Below, one piece after another: positions 62,009 to 64,000 of a DNA stretch of 64,000 nt. Under the pieces are notes generated by a model. It was not told the origin of the DNA and searched no databases. It saw only the letters and a list, made by a program, of their open reading frames with translations. Made by a program: the position numbers and the translations under genes. Origin of the DNA: Martinezella dioscoreae (GTDB taxonomy: Bacteria; Pseudomonadota; Alphaproteobacteria; Rhizobiales; Rhizobiaceae); contig NZ_BLAJ01000008.1 in assembly GCF_009176305.1 (NCBI RefSeq), positions 79,665-143,664 on the forward strand, given 5' to 3'. Position 1 is the first letter of the stretch; each line of letters starts with the position of its first letter.

Positions 62009-63115
62009 ATGGACCGAGATCAGGATCAGCAAGAGGCAAGGCAAGCTGGTGAACGGCTTGTAGCGGCTCATTCGAGCGAAGACCCTTTCGCCGCGGCATT
62101 CAAGGCAACGCGTATGCCGATGATTATTACTGACCCCAATCAACCTGACAATCCGATCATCTTTTGCAACGGAGCCTTCGAACGGTTAACGGGATATTCG
62201 AACGACGAGTTGATCGGGCGCAATTGTCGAATTTTGCAAGGTCCAGGGACGAGTCGGGAGACTGTCGCTGCCGTCCGCGATGCACTTGCCGGCGGGCGCG
62301 GTGTCTCCGTCGACATTTTGAACTATAAGAAGGATGGCAGCGCGTTCTGGAATGCACTGTTCATCAGCCCCGTTTGGGACCGCCAAGGTCGGATTATTTA
62401 TTTCTTCGCTTCGCAACTCGACTTCACGAACATCAAAAGCAGGGAAGCGGATCTGGCATCAGCCCGTCATCAAGCCGAAGAAGAGGTCAGAGATCGCACC
62501 AACGATTTGCGCGCCGCACTTGCGGCAAAGACCGTGTTGATTCACGAAGTCGATCACCGTGTCAGAAACAATCTTCTGACCATGGCTTCGATCGTCAAGA
62601 TGCAATTGAGGTTGACGGGGGACCATGGCCAGCAAAATGCCCTGATGTCCGTGCTCAACCGAATCGAAGCAATAAGCATTGTCCAACGTAAGCTTTTTAC
62701 AACCAACGACGTCACTCGCTTTGATTTGGGTGATTTCGTGTATGAGCTCGTTTTGGACCTGCTCGGAGCTATCAAGCGTGATGATATACGACTGACACTC
62801 GATATTTCGACGGCTTATGTTCCGGCGGCAAAGGCGTCGCCGCTTGCACTTATCGTGAACGAGCTGGTCGGCGACGCCCTCCGCCGTGGGATCAGGGACA
62901 GCGGAGGCGACATTCATGTTGTCGTCAAGCGCTTCAACGACCGCCTTCTTATCAGGGTGGAGGACATATCAGAACCCGTGTCTCCCGATGAGGTGAGCTC
63001 AGAATTGGGCCGGCTGATTCTTGACAGATCGGCGCTGCAAGTTGGTGCCATGATAGATCGAAAGCGCGAGGGGCGGCACACAACCGTGGACCTCACTTTA
63101 CGGGTTGAAAGCTAG
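62009..63115 (+). CDS. LOV-domain blue-light histidine kinase, HisKA_2 type
   Basis: A 368-residue protein. Residues about 25-140 are a LOV (PAS) domain with the flavin-adduct motif GRNCRILQG; C73 is the photoactive Cys. A helix (about 142-172) leads to the HisKA_2 dimerisation domain with phospho-acceptor H183 in EVDHRVRNNLL. The ATPase part (from about 235) is eroded: the N-box reads NELVGDALRRG (D289 replaces the Mg-binding Asn), and no DxGxG or GxGLxL glycine box follows. It may thus lack kinase activity. It is coupled to a response regulator 14 bases downstream. No membrane segment is seen. Confidence 0.92.
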   Translation: MDRDQDQQEARQAGERLVAAHSSEDPFAAAFKATRMPMIITDPNQPDNPIIFCNGAFERLTGYSNDELIGRNCRILQGPGTSRETVAAVRDALAGGRGVSVDILNYKKDGSAFWNALFISPVWDRQGRIIYFFASQLDFTNIKSREADLASARHQAEEEVRDRTNDLRAALAAKTVLIHEVDHRVRNNLLTMASIVKMQLRLTGDHGQQNALMSVLNRIEAISIVQRKLFTTNDVTRFDLGDFVYELVLDLLGAIKRDDIRLTLDISTAYVPAAKASPLALIVNELVGDALRRGIRDSGGDIHVVVKRFNDRLLIRVEDISEPVSPDEVSSELGRLILDRSALQVGAMIDRKREGRHTTVDLTLRVES

Positions 63116-63129
63116 AAGGAAATACTGCT

Positions 63130-63564
63130 TTGAAAGTCATGATCGTTGAAGACGAAATGTTGCTTGCGATGGAGCTCCGATGGGAGATCGAGGCTGCCGG
63201 TCATACGGTTGTCGGACAGGCGGCAAGTGGCGCTCAAGCACTGGAACTTTTGGAAACGTCTCCACCGGAATTTGCATTTGTGGACATCCAGTTGCAGGAC
63301 GGTCCGAGGGGAATCGATTTTGGGCGAGCGCTGGCTGAAAGGAGTATCCCGTTCGTCTTCGTCAGCGGCAATATCAAGAAGCTGCCGCCGGACTTCGCGG
63401 GCGCGATTGGCGCTATCGAGAAGCCTTACACGATGAACGGAATTTCGAACGCTCTCGAATATCTGTCCGCCGTCATTACTGGTGATGAGGACAGATCGCC
63501 GCCAGCAAGCCTTGTGCTTGCTCAAGACACTCTCCAGACCAATCCCAGCAAGAGTGTGCAGTGA
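63130..63564 (+). CDS. Single-domain response regulator
   Basis: A 144-residue protein with just a receiver domain plus a 25-residue tail. Acidic pocket E7-D8-E9 (IVEDEM), phospho-acceptor D52 (FAFVDIQLQDG), S79 (FVFVSGN) and K98 (AIEKPY) are present. Start is a TTG at 63130, with AGAAGGAA just after the kinase stop; it has no ATG alternative at the right place. Lack of an output domain suggests it works by protein contact or as a phosphate sink for the LOV kinase. Confidence 0.92.
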   Translation: MKVMIVEDEMLLAMELRWEIEAAGHTVVGQAASGAQALELLETSPPEFAFVDIQLQDGPRGIDFGRALAERSIPFVFVSGNIKKLPPDFAGAIGAIEKPYTMNGISNALEYLSAVITGDEDRSPPASLVLAQDTLQTNPSKSVQ

Positions 63565-63838
63565 ATTTAAGTCCTGGATTCTCAAATGGCGGTAGAGAGT
63601 CCGCAAACGGTTCGGCTGCCCGTCCTTGACCGGTAGTCAGGCTGGATTCTTTCGACAACTGGCTCTGATTATGAAATCGGCCCGAACCGATAGCTCCGAG
63701 AAATTTGCTTGAGAGACCTGTGCGCGGGTATGCTTTCCAGTTGAATTTGCTGCATTGTCTTGGAATAGAAAGCCTGCTAGGCGCATCGGCACGCCCGACT
63801 TGGACCGGCGACCGTTGGCAGGGCGTGACGTTTGTCAC
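63565..63838. other. Intergenic region beside an IS remnant
   Basis: A 274-bp gap after the response regulator. I see no gene, promoter or clear terminator. It abuts a decayed transposase fragment and may include IS-derived sequence, but I could not recognise a terminal inverted repeat. Confidence 0.35.
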
Positions 63839-64000
63839 CTACCCAACTGCTGCAACGATCTTCAAACTGCGTTTCATATGTAGGCGATGGCGGTCAGGCG
63901 GATTTGAACACCTGCCTTCGCCAGGCCTCGCTAGCGCATTCGGCGCAGACCATAGCTTCGCTTCCAGGTGCCGAAGATCTTCTCGATGCGGCCACGAATG
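63839..64000 (-). pseudogene. C-terminal remnant of an IS5-type transposase, cut by window edge
   Basis: On the minus strand the sequence reads IRGRIEKIFGTWKRSYGLRR then MR, stop, RGLAKAGVQIRLTAIAY. This is the conserved tail of IS5/IS427-type DDE transposases (RIEKxFGTWKRSYGLRRxR). A TAG at 63931-63933 replaces the expected Trp codon, and one base is missing after AIAY (near 63880), after which NMKRSLKIVAAVG and a stop at 63839-63841 follow. The copy is therefore inactive. The rest lies beyond the window. Confidence 0.78.

Overview
The window looks like part of an accessory replicon or a variable chromosomal region of a Rhizobiaceae alphaproteobacterium (Rhizobium/Agrobacterium type). The grounds are high GC, gene content made of many solute-binding-protein ABC transporters each with its own LacI, ROK, GntR or LysR regulator, a RIME-like rhizobial intergenic repeat (2756-2858), a LOV histidine kinase and an ECF sigma/ChrR pair. 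I saw no complete tRNA, rRNA or CRISPR array and no plasmid replication genes. The only mobile-element trace is a decayed IS5-type transposase tail at the right edge.

Layout. 1-6967: a LysR regulator, a frameshifted small gene, and a ribose/xylose-type (CUT2) sugar importer divergent from its LacI regulator. 7025-10103: a polytopic membrane protein convergent with three small membrane-anchored proteins of unknown function. 10306-15791: a LacI regulator with a very strong double operator, a CUT1 sugar importer without its own ATPase, and a GH172 (DUF2961) glycosidase. 15851-16598: a Phd/VapC-type toxin-antitoxin pair. 16860-19073: a glycosyltransferase and an NAD-dependent epimerase. 19251-25138: sugar kinase, amino-acid-type ABC importer and SIS-domain enzyme with a ROK repressor, probably for an amino sugar or sugar-amino acid conjugate. 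25262-29005: an SDR dehydrogenase and a ferric-siderophore/vitamin B12-type importer. 29172-37495: GNAT and VOC proteins, an RND efflux pair, a tyrosine-phosphatase-like protein, a metallophosphoesterase and an ArsR regulator with its operator.

37541-48712 is the most unusual block: a GntR(FCD) regulator, a ureohydrolase, an AA_synth (PF06684) protein, an alpha/beta hydrolase, a flavin reductase with an extra C-terminal domain, a luciferase-like monooxygenase, an aldehyde dehydrogenase, a NIPSNAP protein and a polyamine-type ABC importer. The genes are nearly all overlapping or closely spaced, and a 14-bp operator-like motif recurs around the regulator. It reads as a dedicated uptake and oxidative breakdown pathway for a nitrogen-containing compound that I cannot name.

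48943-52734 holds an aldo/keto reductase, a quinone oxidoreductase, an SRPBCC-like protein and a LysR regulator. 52891-61667 is a lipid-modification and photo-oxidative-stress island: two divergent operons, each with a cyclopropane-fatty-acid-synthase-type methyltransferase, plus TspO, an ECF sigma factor and its zinc/cupin anti-sigma ChrR. It is followed by a LOV blue-light histidine kinase with a degraded catalytic domain and a single-domain response regulator (62009-63564).
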